A stretch of 64,000 bases of DNA from Liquidambar formosana (GCA_039720395.1 JBBPBK010000051.1:1-64000); one strand, 5' to 3'. Positions 32,661 to 45,000 are shown, counted from the stretch's first letter. Numbers and translations: made by a program. Notes: generated from the letters alone by a model not told the origin.

Positions 32661-33770
32661 TTGGGGGTGGTTACAAAAAAAAATACAAAGAGGCACTGCA
32701 AAAGAAAGAATTGCTAATCGCAAATTAGGAGGAAATTAGGTATATTTGTTTGGGGACTTTGACCACAAATCCATAAAATAAAATTTACCAGTAAATCTTA
32801 TGTTGCCTTAACATAACCCTTTATAAACCAAAATACCCTCTTCCCCCATTTCTCCCCCTGTAATGTACAAGATCGAGATTGTGTAGCCAAGCCCACAATC
32901 CTTGACTGTCGAAATTTGTGCAGTGGCTACCGACATAGGTGAAACTAGTCTCCATTTTTTCCAGTGAATCGCAACAGGAGCTTCACGATCCCTGGTGAGT
33001 TGAACTCCATTTTTTTCGATGAATCGCACCACTAGCTTCACGATTCTCAGCGGATCGGCATCGGCTGCTGCTCCTTAGTGAAAAAATCCGACGGCATTGG
33101 TGCCTTTTGAAGGATTTGTGAAGCTTCTTGAAGAAACCATGCGCCATTTCTGACCACATGGTAAACTTGTTGAACTATTCTTTCCCGCTTGTTGTATGGA
33201 TCCAACATGCAAGGCTGATGGTGGCATTCCTCCACAACACAAGTTTCGTCCCATTCCTCAACGGCTCCACAGTTGGGATAATTTCATATCATATATAAAT
33301 GTGGGGAGAAGTTCATGGCAGGGGTTTTGAGAGAGGGCTTTGTGAAGGTAATTCATGGAAAACCAAATCAGAGACAACCATGGAAAATTTTTTTTAAATT
33401 GAGAGACGTAACTTTTTTTCAAAATACTTGCATGCATCTAACAGTTTCAAAAACACTCCCATTCTCAAATTCAAAAATTTCCAAACCACTAATACCAAAA
33501 TGAATTCTTTTTTACATAATTTAATCATTAAATTATCTCACAAAACAATTAATTTAAATTTAAATTCTACTAAAAAAAACTAATTTAAAATATTCCAAAA
33601 TAGTTACAAGTAATTCTTTCACATCTATTAGCTAGTTTGGTTTCCACTAGAAGAATAATGGTCATCTTGGTATCATTGGACTTGGATCCTATTTTTTGTA
33701 GGACTTTTTATGTCTTATAAGATTTGATGATCTAACGATTTTTTATTTTTTTTATTCATTTACAAACAAA
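32661..33770. other. Intergenic, no gene seen
   Basis: A short duplicated phrase (AATCGCA(A/C)CA(G/C) ... AGCTTCACGAT) occurs near 32968 and 33023. Short open frames exist on the minus strand around 32808-33235, but their composition is not convincing and no family is recognised. Confidence 0.4.
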
Positions 33771-34680
33771 CCAACTCAATAGTCATGAAAAGTCACATCC
33801 TACAAGTTCCAGGAAAAAACTTATATAGGATCCAAATTTGGTATTATGGCTAGAGTCTTCTCTCAATCAACTTGTGCAGTATGCGTGGACGTGAGGTTTT
33901 TTGTACATTTCAAGAGTCCCAAATTGATGAGTCAAAATTGGAATTAACACCATAAAGAGACATGGTAGGAACCTAAGAAGTTGCATTGAAGACTCGTCAA
34001 AACAAACCAATTCAATAGTCATGAAAAGTCATGTCCTACAAGATCCAAGAAAAAACTTGCAGAGGATCAAAATTCGGTATTATAGTTAGAGTATTTTCTC
34101 AACCAACTTGTGCAGTATGTGTGGACGTGAGGTTCTTTGTACATTTCAAGAGTTCCAAATTAACAAGTCAAAATTGGAATTAACACCATAAAGAAACATG
34201 GTATGAACCTAAGACGTTACATTAAAGACTCATCAAAACAAACCAATTCAATAGTCATGAAAAGCCACGTCCTACAAGATCCAAGGAAAAACTTGCAGAG
34301 GATCCAAAGTCGGTATTATGACTAAAGTCTTTTCTTAACGAACTTGTACAGTATTTATGGATGTGAGGCTCTTTGTACATTTCAATAGTCCCAAATTGAC
34401 GAGTCAAAATTGGAATTAACACCATAAATAAACATGATAGGAACCTAAGAAGTTGTATTGAAAACTCGTCAAAACAAACCAATTCAATAGTCATGAAAAG
34501 TCACGTCCTACAAGATCCAAGAAAAAACTTGTAGAGGACCCAAATTCGGTACTATGGCTAGAGTCTTTTCTCGACCAACTTGTGCAGTATATATGGACGT
34601 GAGGCTCCTTGTACATTTCGAGAGTCCCAAATTGACGAGTCAAAATTAGAATTAACACCATAGAGAGACATGGTAGGAGA
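33771..34680. repeat. 236-bp tandem repeat array, about 3.9 copies
   Basis: Units start at 33771, 34007, 34243 and 34479 with the phrase CAA(T/C)TCAATAGTCATGAAAAG, so the spacing is exactly 236 bp each time with no indel. Each unit contains CTACAAG(A/T)TCCA, CAACTTGTGCAGTAT, GTGGACGTGAGG and ATTGGAATTAACACCATAAA. The array ends after CATGGTAGGA near 34679. Confidence 0.93.
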
Positions 34681-34984
34681 TACATGTAGTCCATAAAACT
34701 GTTTTGTTTTTCTACATAATTTCATATTTATCATGACTCTTTATTCGAAGGTCTTATTGAATAGATTTCAATGATATAAATTATGTTAAAAATCGATGTG
34801 TAAATTGAAAATTGTACTAACTCAAAGTTTGAAAACAAAAATAACAACTTGAGGGTATAATTGACTTCATACACTTAAAACACACAAAAACATTATCTTT
34901 TCACTTTAAGGTGGCTGCATAAGTTTTTATCGTGGATTTATGCCTCCATAAGTCCTATAAAGTGAACTTCTCCTTTATTTTCCA

Positions 34985-35345
34985 TTTTTTGATCTCCCAC
35001 TTATTTTAAACTTTTCAAGATTTTACAAAAAATACAATAAATTTTCATTAAAATTGATCACATTATCTACTAGAAAACATCATTTTGAACTACTTTATAG
35101 AAAAATGTTTTTCCAAAATCTATCTTTTAAGTGGACTTTTTGGCTATTTAAAAACTTTATTTTTGTGAAAATGAAACAAAGAATATTGTAAATGGTCAAA
35201 ACAAGATAAACAACAGATTTTGAAAAAACTTTTTTTCACAAAATTGTTCAAAATGATATTTTCTAATGGACAGCATAGTCCTAATAAAAACATTTTATAT
35301 TTCGTTGAAAAATTTAAAGTATATGAAAATAAAAACGAGTTTTAG
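34985..35345. mobile_element. Foldback MITE, copy 2 of 3
   Basis: The left arm (about 35015-35140) contains CATCATTTTGAACTACTTTATAGAA and CCAAAATCTATC. The right arm mirrors it with AGATTTTGAAAAAACTTTTT and TTGTTCAAAATGATATTTTCTA. It is similar to copies at about 14670 and 53490. A 9-bp match AAGTCCTAT on both sides (about 34947 and 35361) is a possible target duplication but is unproven. Confidence 0.6.
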
Positions 35346-35767
35346 GGTGCCAACAGAAGTCCTATTTATTTTGAAGCTATGAGCTATCATGTATGCTTAA
35401 ATTATTCTTTCTTGAAGTTCGTTCTGTAGGGGAGTGTTGGCGCAAAACCTAAAGACTACGCCTTTCTTGATTCAAATAATTTCCTCCATCCTTTAGAAAT
35501 TGGATACCTAGCTGCCATGTACCTTAACCCTTATTTTTGAACTAAAACTTCTTTGGATTTTTTGTTGATGATAAAGTAATAACAATCAACTAAAATTTGC
35601 CTGCTATCCCTAAACTAAATGTTTGACTTCGTCCCTGAATATCAATTTTCTTAATCCTTATAATTTACATTGTTGAACTTTATGTACAAATAAATAGATG
35701 AGGTGTAAGTACATTTCAATTTTTGAATGAATGAATTTCTAAACTATGGGTCTATAGGAGGAGGAAG

Positions 35768-35811
<44 letters not shown>

Positions 35812-35866
35812 CACACGCAGGTTTTGCTCTTCTGCATCTGTCCTAATGATTGATCACATAATTCCT

Positions 35867-36396
35867 CTATAGTATCCCGGATAACCCATAGTCAAATATG
35901 CAAACCTCCTGCACAATCTGACCATAACTTTGTGAAGGAAATGGCTCCACATCTGGGAGCCATGACTTGACCTCTTGATATGCTAACCAATCCTCCTCAT
36001 TCCGGTTCGCCGACAAATTCTGTGATGCAGTCTCGTGCAAATATATCTGATCCCATGCCTGGTTCAATTCATCATCGAAAGATGCCTGCGATTGGTGACA
36101 CGATTCCCCCGAATCAACGGACACTTCCATGCTGCTTTCGGATAGTACTACTACTCCAGGATCTTCAACATCCATAACTGGAATTTCTTGAATTGCTTCC
36201 TGTCCGGTAGGTAGTGGGGGTGGGGATCTGTTTGTAATTCCATTATTGCCAGTCAGTTCTTGAACAGGCTTCTTGAAGCTTGAGGTGTCTGTGATGTAGA
36301 CCTTGGGCCGCAGAACCTTGATCAAACTGTTGAGTTGCTTATTCTTCTCATTCTTTGGTATTTTAACTAGTGATGCTGGCTTACTTTCTTCACCAT
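35867..36396 (-). pseudogene. VQ-motif protein gene, copy I, 5' frameshift
   Basis: Intact VQ proteins bind WRKY transcription factors in the nucleus through a short FxxxVQxLTG helix. Here the motif FKKPVQELTG and most of the protein are preserved, ending DYGLSGIL with stop at 35867. The ATG matching the start of copy II lies at 36396-36394, but one base is missing near 36377 (AGCCAGCATCA against AGCCAAGCATCA in copy II). That start therefore reads into a stop, and no in-frame ATG precedes the VQ motif. The rest of the frame is open and close to copy II, so the loss is recent or a non-AUG start is used. Confidence 0.75.
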
Positions 36397-36917
36397 TATT
36401 TTCAAAATTTCAAATACTGGGCTCCTCCGATTCGCAATTCCACTTTCGATGCTATAAAAACCGAAGGGTCCTATGAGCTATTAATAGCGCCAAGCCTAAG
36501 AATGAAATAGAGATATGTATGAGAAGGAAGGGGTCGGTGTGGAAAGAGAACAATTCACCAGACAATTTTAAAGATGCTGAAACTAAAATGGTATATTGAC
36601 TCTATAAATTATTAAATATGAATGAAATTAGGAATCCATAGACACCCACCAACAGATGTTATATTCTATTAACTCCTATCCTTCCTAGGGCCCTTTTCTC
36701 CTAGTCAGTGTACGACCCACCAAGGGGGAAATGCTAGGATTTGTACTCATATGGAAGATGTTGTGGTTGGTCACGTACGCCATGAGGTCAAAACTAATAT
36801 GAGAAAGGAAGATGTTGTAGTTGGTCAAGTACGTCCTGAGGTCAAAACTAATATGAGATAGAAGGGCATTGAGGCTGGGTACGCGGCTAACTATTCAAGG
36901 GTTTGTCTGGTTCTCTG

Positions 36918-36968
<51 letters not shown>

Positions 36969-36986
36969 TTATGTTTCCATCATCAC

Positions 36987-37118
36987 GTGTTGATATAAGT
37001 TATATTAATACTATATATTAGGGATTGTACTCCTTGCATTAGTTCAATGTATCTCATATCCCACTAATATACTTGGTACAACAGGTACAACTCTCAGGTG
37101 TTTATATAAGTTATATTA
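36987..37118. mobile_element. (TA)n-associated MITE, copy 1
   Basis: It follows a (TA)n tract at about 36920-36959. The left arm GTGTTGATATAAGTTATATTA is mirrored by a decayed right arm ending GTTTATATAAGTTATATTA. It belongs to a family of six in this window. The right terminus seen in other copies (CATGCTTACC) is missing here, where the FAR1-containing block begins. Confidence 0.65.
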
Positions 37119-37155
37119 CATTGTCGAATTTGTTGCATAAATTAACCAAGTAAAC

Positions 37156-39387
37156 TTACATGTTGAGTGGGGCTGGGCAATTCCTCTTGTCATGGGACTG
37201 TTTCCATAGACCACATCTATTACATTTTCTTAAGTTTTGTTTTCTTGCTTTTTGTTTTCCTCTTAATCTTTTACTACATCCCTTATATCTAACTTCGTTG
37301 GGTTCTATTAACACAGGAGTAGAACTGATTGGGGGGCAAATGCTAATTGATCTCACATTGTTGATACACTCTCCAATAGAGCGTGAGTTGATCTTCCTTT
37401 CAAAAGATAACAAATCTTTCTTCAACTTGTCAGTTTCCTCAACATTTAAAATAGTTCTATCAACAACCCTTGCAAAAATTCCATATAATTCATTACGGCA
37501 AAGCAACAAGCCCCTATCACCTACATCCTTCATGTTCACCCCACTGCCCTCCATTAAACGCCGACACTTTGCACCCTTTGTCCACCTCTTGACTATATAT
37601 TTACCTGGCAACTCGAAGTATTGTTTTCTACAAAAGAAAAGGTGCAACAAGTGTGTGCAGGGAATTCCATCCCGGCCACTCAAAATTCTTACAGCTGCAA
37701 CTACAAAAATCAGAAACCTTATCATCCACAACCAATCGGACCCTGTATGGTATTGGTTTTTCACCATCTTCATTGTCCCTTTCCCTTTAGGTGCCTTTGC
37801 CATCATCAAACCCACGCCCCCTTTCAACCTCATAGATGGTTTGGAACTCATCATCCACCTTAACAGTACTCACATACTTCATATATTATCACAACTCACT
37901 TTGAAAATTTTTAAACATGGAACGTGTATAAATTTCAACCATTTGTCTATCAAATGCAACCAGAGTCTTCAAAATGGGTCTCTCTTGGTGATCAATATGG
38001 TCAGCTTGTAACTCCCCATACCTTTGTCGCACAAGTGCCCTATTGAACCTTGTTACAAAGTCGAACAAAGAATTACGCCTATCCATATATTTCTTTGCAA
38101 ATGAATGGTTACTCTCTACTCTTTGACCAGATGACATTTTTGCAGAGAAAATACGTTTAACAAAAGCAGGAACTCACCTATCCCGCTTATTAAACAATGC
38201 TTGTAACCATGCATTTTCATGTAACTCACTTCTTTCAATGAGAGCAACCCATCTACACTCGAACTCCTCTGGTCCCTCTGAATCCCAAATATATTCACGA
38301 AAGTTTTGGAAATATTGGTTACAAGTGCGAGCACCAAGTTTCTCAGAAAACTTGTTCAAAATGTACCAAATGCAATACCTATGGCATGTTATTGGAAATA
38401 CATATTTAATGGCAATCTCCATGGCTGGATCTTGATCAGTAATGATCATCTTGGGTGGCTCGCCTGCCATAACTTTCATCCACTACTCAAACAACCAAAT
38501 AAAAGATTCATGATTCTCGTCACACAAGAACCCACAACCAAATGTTATTGTTTGCCTATGATTGTTAACCCCTAATATTGGTGCAAAAATCATGTCATAT
38601 ATATCTATTCATTTGATATGTAGTATCAAACACCATAACATCCCCAAAATTTTTATACGCCTCTCTACTTGTTGCATTTGCCCAAAAGATATGTGAAATA
38701 CGGATTTTTCTCTTTTTGAGCAAGGAAATGCTCATTCAGCATATCTGCATTATGGCCATTTGTCGCTTTTCTTGCATCTCTTCTAGCATTTCTAATATCC
38801 CGTTCAGTGCATCCAATGTTTTCTAAACCACCCGCTTGTAACTCCAAAACACTCATAAATTGGGATGGAGGGATATTTGCATTGCCAAAGGTTTGTGCGA
38901 GTGCCTTTTGGGCTGATGAGACATGCCGATGAGATGGCAAAAGCTGAACTTTGCCAGGGGATGAAAAAGTGTGGTTGTGCACCTCCTCAAATATAGACAC
39001 CTTATATTTATCACCTGACTTGAGAACGGCAAGTTTTGCATTGCAATTTTCTCGTGTTAGCCCTCAACGCCTCTTTGTTTGTTTACCATCACTATCAGGC
39101 TTTGGTGCTTGTTCTATTTTTTCACATTCTCTTGAACAATTATACACTTTCTTGATTACTTCATTCTGCCGATTCAAATTAGTACTCCCAATTCGAACAC
39201 TAAATCCGGCTTGTCTCGCATAATTATTGTAAAAGGCATACGTGCTATGCAAAGAGTCAAACTCTTGCCCTACGAAAGGTTTGTGTCCTTGCATTACAGT
39301 GGGAACATAACACATTTCCGAATTGATTGAGGAAAAGCCTTGTTGTTGTGTTTGTGAGTCATTTAATTCAATATCATAATCCTCCAT
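37156..39387 (-). pseudogene. Second FAR1/FHY3-related gene, heavily decayed, with zinc knuckle
   Basis: It reads from ATG 39387 (after a likely acceptor ATATAG) to TAA 37156-37158. Domains in order are: FAR1 DNA-binding domain (STYAFYNNYARQAGFSVRIG ... EEVHNHTF), MULE transposase (FGDVMVFDTTY; MIITDQDPAMEIAIKY), SWIM finger (CSCSCKNFEW ... IPCTHLLHLF), and a C-terminal zinc knuckle (CNRCGLWKQSHDKRNC). Premature stops lie at 39064-39066, 38483-38485, 38174-38176, 37889-37891, 37886-37888 and 37797-37799. Frame breaks lie near 38690 (with loss of residues before the transposase core), 38606 and 37668. It is a different subfamily from the gene at 1452-4178. All stops fit C-to-T or G-to-A transitions. 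It cannot make a functional transposase or transcription factor. Confidence 0.87.
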
Positions 39388-40199
39388 CGATCTATATGAA
39401 CCAAGAATTATAATACTGTTTAAAAAAATAAAAAATACACACATAAAAACATAAAATATAAGATTAAAGGAGTTTTACCAAATCAAACTTCCTATTAAAT
39501 CAATCCACTGCAAAATCAAAATTCCTATTAAATTGAGAATTGACTAGACAGGTTGCTGCCAATTTCTTCTATGTAGAATGAATATTCGATTCCTAACAGT
39601 ATTAAATATAACATTGGGTGAGTTCTTTGAGAGGGAGGGTCTTAAAAAAAAACCTTGAATACCATGTTTATTTTTTGTTCCAACAAAAGGTGAAGCAATC
39701 AATAATAAATATTTTCATCCAATTATCCTAGTAGGTGTGTGTATAAAATTGTGGCTGAAGTGCTTATGAGGAGGTTGAAGCAGGTTGTGGGCAAAATAAT
39801 GTCTTTTATCCAAAATTCTTTTGTTGGTGAGGGGTAAATTTTAGATTGGTACGTAATGCAAATTAAATGCATTGACTCTTTCAATTTCTCAAGCAATGTG
39901 TATTTTCTTAGAGGAGTAGTTTGGTAACTGCTGAGAAAGAAAGAATCAAATTTTAGCTCCATGAACTAGGTGTTTGAGTTTGCAGATGGTCATATAAAAA
40001 GTATAGCAGTAATCCAGGATTTGGAAATTAATTGACATTTGAATACATTGGATTTCATGTAAGTGAGGGGTAAATTTTAGATTGGTACGTAATCCAAATT
40101 AAATGCATTGCCTCCTTCCATTTCTTCTTTGTAGAATGAACATTCAATTCCTAACAGTATTATGGACAAAATAAATAAATAAATAAATAAAATCAGAAA
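39388..40199. other. 5' flank of the second FAR1-like gene, no gene
   Basis: AT-rich DNA with a repeated phrase GAGGGGTAAATTTTAGATTGGTACGTAAT near 39828 and 40066, and AGAATGAA(T/C)ATTC(G/A)ATTCCTAACAGTATTA near 39573 and 40134. The leader region has therefore undergone local duplication. No ORF of interest is seen. Confidence 0.45.
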
Positions 40200-41107
40200 T
40201 TGCTTACCAGTTCACCAGCGAGGGTGCGAGCTTGTGCAAGTGGGGGCTGGTGCGAGGCGGCGGCAGTGTATAGTGTGAGGGCTACAATGGGGGAGGATCA
40301 CAGTGTGAGGGATGGAACCAAAAAAAAAAAAAAAAAACAACAACAACAACAACAAATTGCTTACCAGTTCGCCGGCAATAGTGTGAGCTTGTGCGAGTGG
40401 GGGCTAGTGCAAGGTGGCAGTGAAGAGCTTGTGAGGGCTGCGATGGGGGAAGGTTACGATGTGAGAGGTTGGAGACAATAGAGGATCGAAAAAAAAAAAA
40501 AGAAAAAAAAAAAGGAAAGTAAGTCAAAATCCTCTTACCAGTTTGTCGGCGGTGAAGAGATTCACAGCTGCGATGTGGTGAGCTTCACAGAGTGAGCCTT
40601 GTTGTTGCTGAAGAGGATGTAAGAGAAGAGAAGAGGCTTGTTAAAAAAAGAAAGAAAGAAAGTAAGTCAAGATCCTTTTACTAGTTTGTTGGCGGCGAAG
40701 AAATTTACGGTTGCGATGTAGTGAGCTTCATGGAGTGAGCCTTGTTGTGGCTGAACAGGATGCAAGAGAAGAAAAGAGGCTTGTTAAAAAGAAAAAAAAG
40801 AAAAGAAAAGAAAAAAGAAAAAAGAAAGAAAGTAAGTCAAAATCCTCTTACCAGTTCGCCGACGGCGAAGAGATTCACGGCTGTGATGTGGTGAGCTTCA
40901 TGGAGTGAGCCTTATTATTGCTGAAGAGGATGCAAGAGAAGAAAAGAGGCTTGTTAAAAAATATAAATAAATAAATAAAGGAAAGTAAGTCAGAATCCTC
41001 TTACCAATTCGCCAACAGTGAAGAGATTCCCGATTGCGATGTGGTGAGCTTCATGGAGTGAGCCTTGTTGTTGCTGAAGAGGATGCAAGAGAAGAAGAGG
41101 CTTGTTG
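40200..41107. repeat. Minisatellite-like array upstream of the FAR1-like pseudogene
   Basis: Two units of about 165 bp (TTGCTTACCAGTTC(A/G)CC(A/G)GC ... GTGCGAG ... GGGGGCT) are followed by four units of about 140-170 bp. The latter begin near 40517, 40659, 40828 and 40981 (AAGTAAGTCAAAATCCTCTTACCAGTT ... GAAGAGATTCACGG ... GTGGTGAGCTTCATGGAGTGAGCC ... GAAGAGGATGCAAGAGAAG). Units are joined by variable A-rich linkers. ORFs across it come from the linkers. Confidence 0.85.
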
Positions 41108-41295
41108 CTAATACAAACCAGATCTAGTTTTTGCTTACGGGAGACAAAAGTTGATGGGATAGGCTTAAAAGGACTGAAAAGTGTCCTTTAATGCAGATGC
41201 AACCCAGCCTTTAGATTAAGCTTCATTTGGTTGGAAGGCTGAGATCAATCTAAACTGATATAACTTATGTCCGCTAAAGCGGATTGGAACACACC

Positions 41296-41346
<51 letters not shown>

Positions 41347-41366
41347 GGTTTTGTTCCCATCATCAC

Positions 41367-41501
41367 ATGTTGATATAAGTTATATTAATACTATGCGTTA
41401 GGAGTTGTACCCTTTGCATTAGTCCAATGTGCTTCATATCCCATTAATACACTTGGTACAACTCTCAATGCAGGTGTTGATATAAGTTATATAAACACAT
41501 G
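41367..41501. mobile_element. (TA)n-associated MITE, copy 2
   Basis: It is preceded by (TA)n at about 41301-41336. Arms ATGTTGATATAAGTTATATTAA and (inverted) GTTTATATAACTTATATCAACA enclose a GTTGTACC / GGTACAAC pair. It continues to CATGCTTACC and a TATATCTATATAT tail, like copies 3-5. It corresponds to copy 3 through the segmental duplication. Confidence 0.75.
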
Positions 41502-41831
41502 CTTACCTAATCATCATCCTATATCTATATATCCATGATGTTGAATTAATTATTTTTAAAAAACTCAAAGAGGATATATATAAAAGTATATATCCAATCC
41601 CAAGCTATAACTAAAGAAAAAACTTTAAATAAGATATATACTTCTCATATGCTTGCTATGGATTCTCCTCTTAAAATATAAGTCTTTAGATACCGTGTAT
41701 TTAAAAAACACCAAAATATTGAAATTCATACATCAAGTCAAAATCTAGGTTTTTGGCGGTGGTTTTTTTTGTTTGGAGGGGGGGGTGGGGTTTAACGATT
41801 GTTTCTCTCTCTCAAATGATAACATTAGCTA

Positions 41832-42004
41832 CCAAAGAAGGTTGGCCTGAGTGGAAGGGGCTCTGGTCGCTTAAGCAAGAGGTCTCGGGTTCGAGCCCTT
41901 GTGGATGCAGCAAACTTTCTTGGGAGAGGTCCCCGCTTCGGCGCCCGACCATACCTCGGAGGATTAGTCCTGGGCAAAGCCTGGGGACACCTTGGGAAAC
42001 CAAA
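41832..42004 (+). mobile_element. SINE insertion with empty site in copy II
   Basis: The insert is bounded by an 18-bp direct repeat AAATGATAACATTAGCTA at 41814-41831 and 42005-42022. Copy II has the single site GAATGATAACATTAGCTAGC at about 47660-47679, proving insertion after the segmental duplication. The head carries A-box-like TGGCCTGAGTGGAAGGG and a textbook B box GGGTTCGAGCCC, 40 bases apart. The body ends ACCTTGGGAAACCAAAA. It is well preserved, so it is probably young. Confidence 0.92.
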
Positions 42005-45000
42005 AAATGATAACATTAGCTAACATGCATATGTTTGTAGCTTGATGGGATCTTTACCTATATTATATGCCTGGGGGTGTGGTTAATTACTATAGGTAAA
42101 TAGTAACTTGCTGAGGTGTCAAGCCACGACATTTTTCTCTTTCTCTGTTTTTTTTTTTTTTCTCTTTTTTTCTTTTATATTTTGTTTCCCACTGCCTTTA
42201 TCTTCCCGGGCATCGTCTGGGGGTTTCCACTAGTATACCAAATACTCACCCACCTTCTCTTTCTTCTTTTTCTTTTTTTTTTTTTGTTTTTTCATTTAAA
42301 TAGACATAAATACTCACATACAAAACACACAAATGAGGAAATCTATATAAATGATATAGATTAAAGGAAACCCAATAGCCCTACTCTGCTCAACTTGTTG
42401 AGCTTTAAGTATGAACTTGATCTTTATGGCTTAAATATTTGCAATAGGATTTTTTTTTTTTCTCTTCTTTTGTAGATGCGCAAAAAAGCTTGCCATATCA
42501 TGTAATTCTTGTCAGGAAACCATCACATGTTGAGAGCTAAAAGTTACTTCTATTTTTTTTTATTTTTAAATCATTTAAAAAAAATGAATTGAAATTATGA
42601 AAGTAATGTGAGCGCCACGTCCTAAATCGCACGATTCAGGAGTATGCCATTAAATAGAAGGACTAGTACAAAGATGAGTTGTCACCCAATTTAACTTGGG
42701 AATCAAACTTGGATCCTAATAGGGTCTAACTCGTCATAACTAGAGAAGGTTCGGAGTTAGGGTATATCGCTGGGAAGGTGTAAGGCACCCATCAATGTCC
42801 GATTGAAACTGGCCCCCACACATAATTATTGGCTTTAGTTAATTAAGTATTCAATTAAATTCCACCCTAAATCATGCAATAATAATAACACACACAATGA
42901 CCAAAATAATAAATAAATAAATAAAAGAGAATAAAAAATATATCAGAAAGCAGGAATCAGAATATACAAAAGATCAACCAGATACTAATCAACTAGGAAC
43001 AAAACTAAATAAAATAACAAACAAGCAATCTGTCTGCCAGAAAGAAAGTGCGTACACATCATTGATAGGTGCGTACACACCTAATAGGCATTTTACATAG
43101 AATCGCAGAACTCCATTAGAACCATATCATGCATTTTTAATAAATAAAATATAAAAATATAAATACAAATATAAAAAACTAAACCTAAATCATGCTAATC
43201 ATACTTTAGACAAAAATAAAATAAAATAAAAATAATAAAAGAAGAACTAGAATAAAATGCTAAATAAAACAAAATTTACCGGCTTTATAATTATTCGTGG
43301 CCCCTTAGGTCTTTGGATTAAATTAAGCCAACATGAATCCTCCTCTTCGTTAAAGTATTATCACAGCAAAGAGATCAAAAATTACTTAACTTTGAAAAGA
43401 AATAGGAAACAAAAGAGAATAAGAGAAAAGAAAAGTAATTTTCGTCACTTTGTAAGAGCAAAAACGTCAATCGAGTTTTTGGGTATGAAAATGTTGGAAT
43501 TGGATAAAACTCTTGAAATACAAAGTTGTAGACAATTGAATTATCTTTCTAAGAACACCAATTTCATCCAATTCCGAGTTCAGATTCAAACGTTATGATT
43601 AAAATACGCTCGCTAGTTTTTAGAAAAACTACTGCTGAATTATGACGAATTTTTCCCTCTAAAAACCCTATTTTCCTCCCCCTTCTCTAAAGCATTAAAA
43701 GAATATTTATATCTGAAAATTAGGGTTTTTCGTTTCCTTTCTAGACTAAGTTTACTTAGAGCATAATTAAAAGATATTACCAATAATTAGAAAAGTTTTC
43801 TAATCTAAATAGGAAATGGAAATTACTTTTTTCTAAAAATTAGAAGAGTAACTGCTAACACGCATATGCATGTATCACATGTGCGTACACAAATCTATCA
43901 CATACGTACACATGTTAATGGCACAAGAAAAACAACTAATTTAATAAAATAATTTTCTTTTATTTTTAACCATTAATCCCATGTTGTGATTCAAACTAAT
44001 TCTTTGAGGATAATCTATGAATAATCTCACTAAACTCATCACTGGGCTCCGAACTTAAGATGACAACCGGTACAAAATAGGACGTCTACCAGTAAGTTGC
44101 TTTCAAACTTACAAATTGTTTTAAAATTTGAAATAATTGCTCCCTCTATCTCACAAAAATAGGTCATATTTGCTTCTTTCTTTTTTTGTCCCAAAATGTT
44201 TGTCCAATTTGAAAAGTCAAATAATAATTTTTTTAAGTTTCTTACACTACCCCTTGTTAATTCAATAATTACTTTCAACACATAACCCAATACAAAAAAA
44301 GAGAGGGTATTTTTGAAAAGATGATGCTTAATAAATGACAAGTCAATACAATGATGACCTTTTCTTAAACTTTGTGTTTTGCAAATGGGCACCATCACAA
44401 TTTGCAGCACTAGTCGCCTGCCTCAAAATCAGAATCAATGGTATAGTTCTCAAACAAGTTAATTTAAACCCTAGTATATGAGTGAAATTAAAGGATTGTG
44501 TATTTTCTTTTCTAAAAGGATTTCATCAACAGAAACATATAAAAACTAATCAATGTTCTACATGAAAATCCTAACTTTTAATCTCCAAGAAAATAAAATA
44601 TCTGCCAAAAATATAACTCAATAATACAAGAAGAAAATCTATCTTCTTTCATCTGATTTGAAAAGGTACACTTGCTCGCCTACTTAATCCAACGTGTAGG
44701 ATTTGCGACAACCAAACTTGGGGGGTGAAAAGGTCAGCACCAATTTTAAGACCACTATTTTACCAATTCAATAAGTTCTTTTATTAGCTTGAACTATAAA
44801 TCAACTAGCAAACACAAGATCAAGCTAATCATAAGTTTGGTCCCTAATGAAGTAGAAGTTATCTCAATGTTTAACTTTTCGCAAGGAAAAAAGGTATGAG
44901 TTCATAAAAACCTAGAGCTAGTTTGTGTTCTTCTAGATAAAAGTTCTCTCCCAAAATATTCTTCTATTACTAAAGACAAAGAGATCTTAACTTGTTTAAC

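Noticed and set aside
33771..34680. CRISPR-like periodic repeat
   Set aside because: Period is 236 bp with the whole unit conserved and no unique spacers. It is a eukaryotic tandem repeat.
37160..38011. Longest plus-strand ORF in this region (283 codons)
   Set aside because: It is antisense to the SWIM/zinc-knuckle end of the FAR1-like pseudogene. The minus strand shows the recognisable domains.
42600..43620. Possible gene around the ORF at 43257-43598
   Set aside because: The copy at about 48290-49270 is not open in the same way, composition is AT-driven, and the surrounding GGTGTAAGGC(A/G)CCC phrase belongs to a dispersed repeat.
44133..44420. Complete Stowaway MITE
   Set aside because: Only the left-end phrase CTCCCTC(T/C)ATCTCAC is present in both duplicate copies. 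No matching inverted right end with TA duplication was found.
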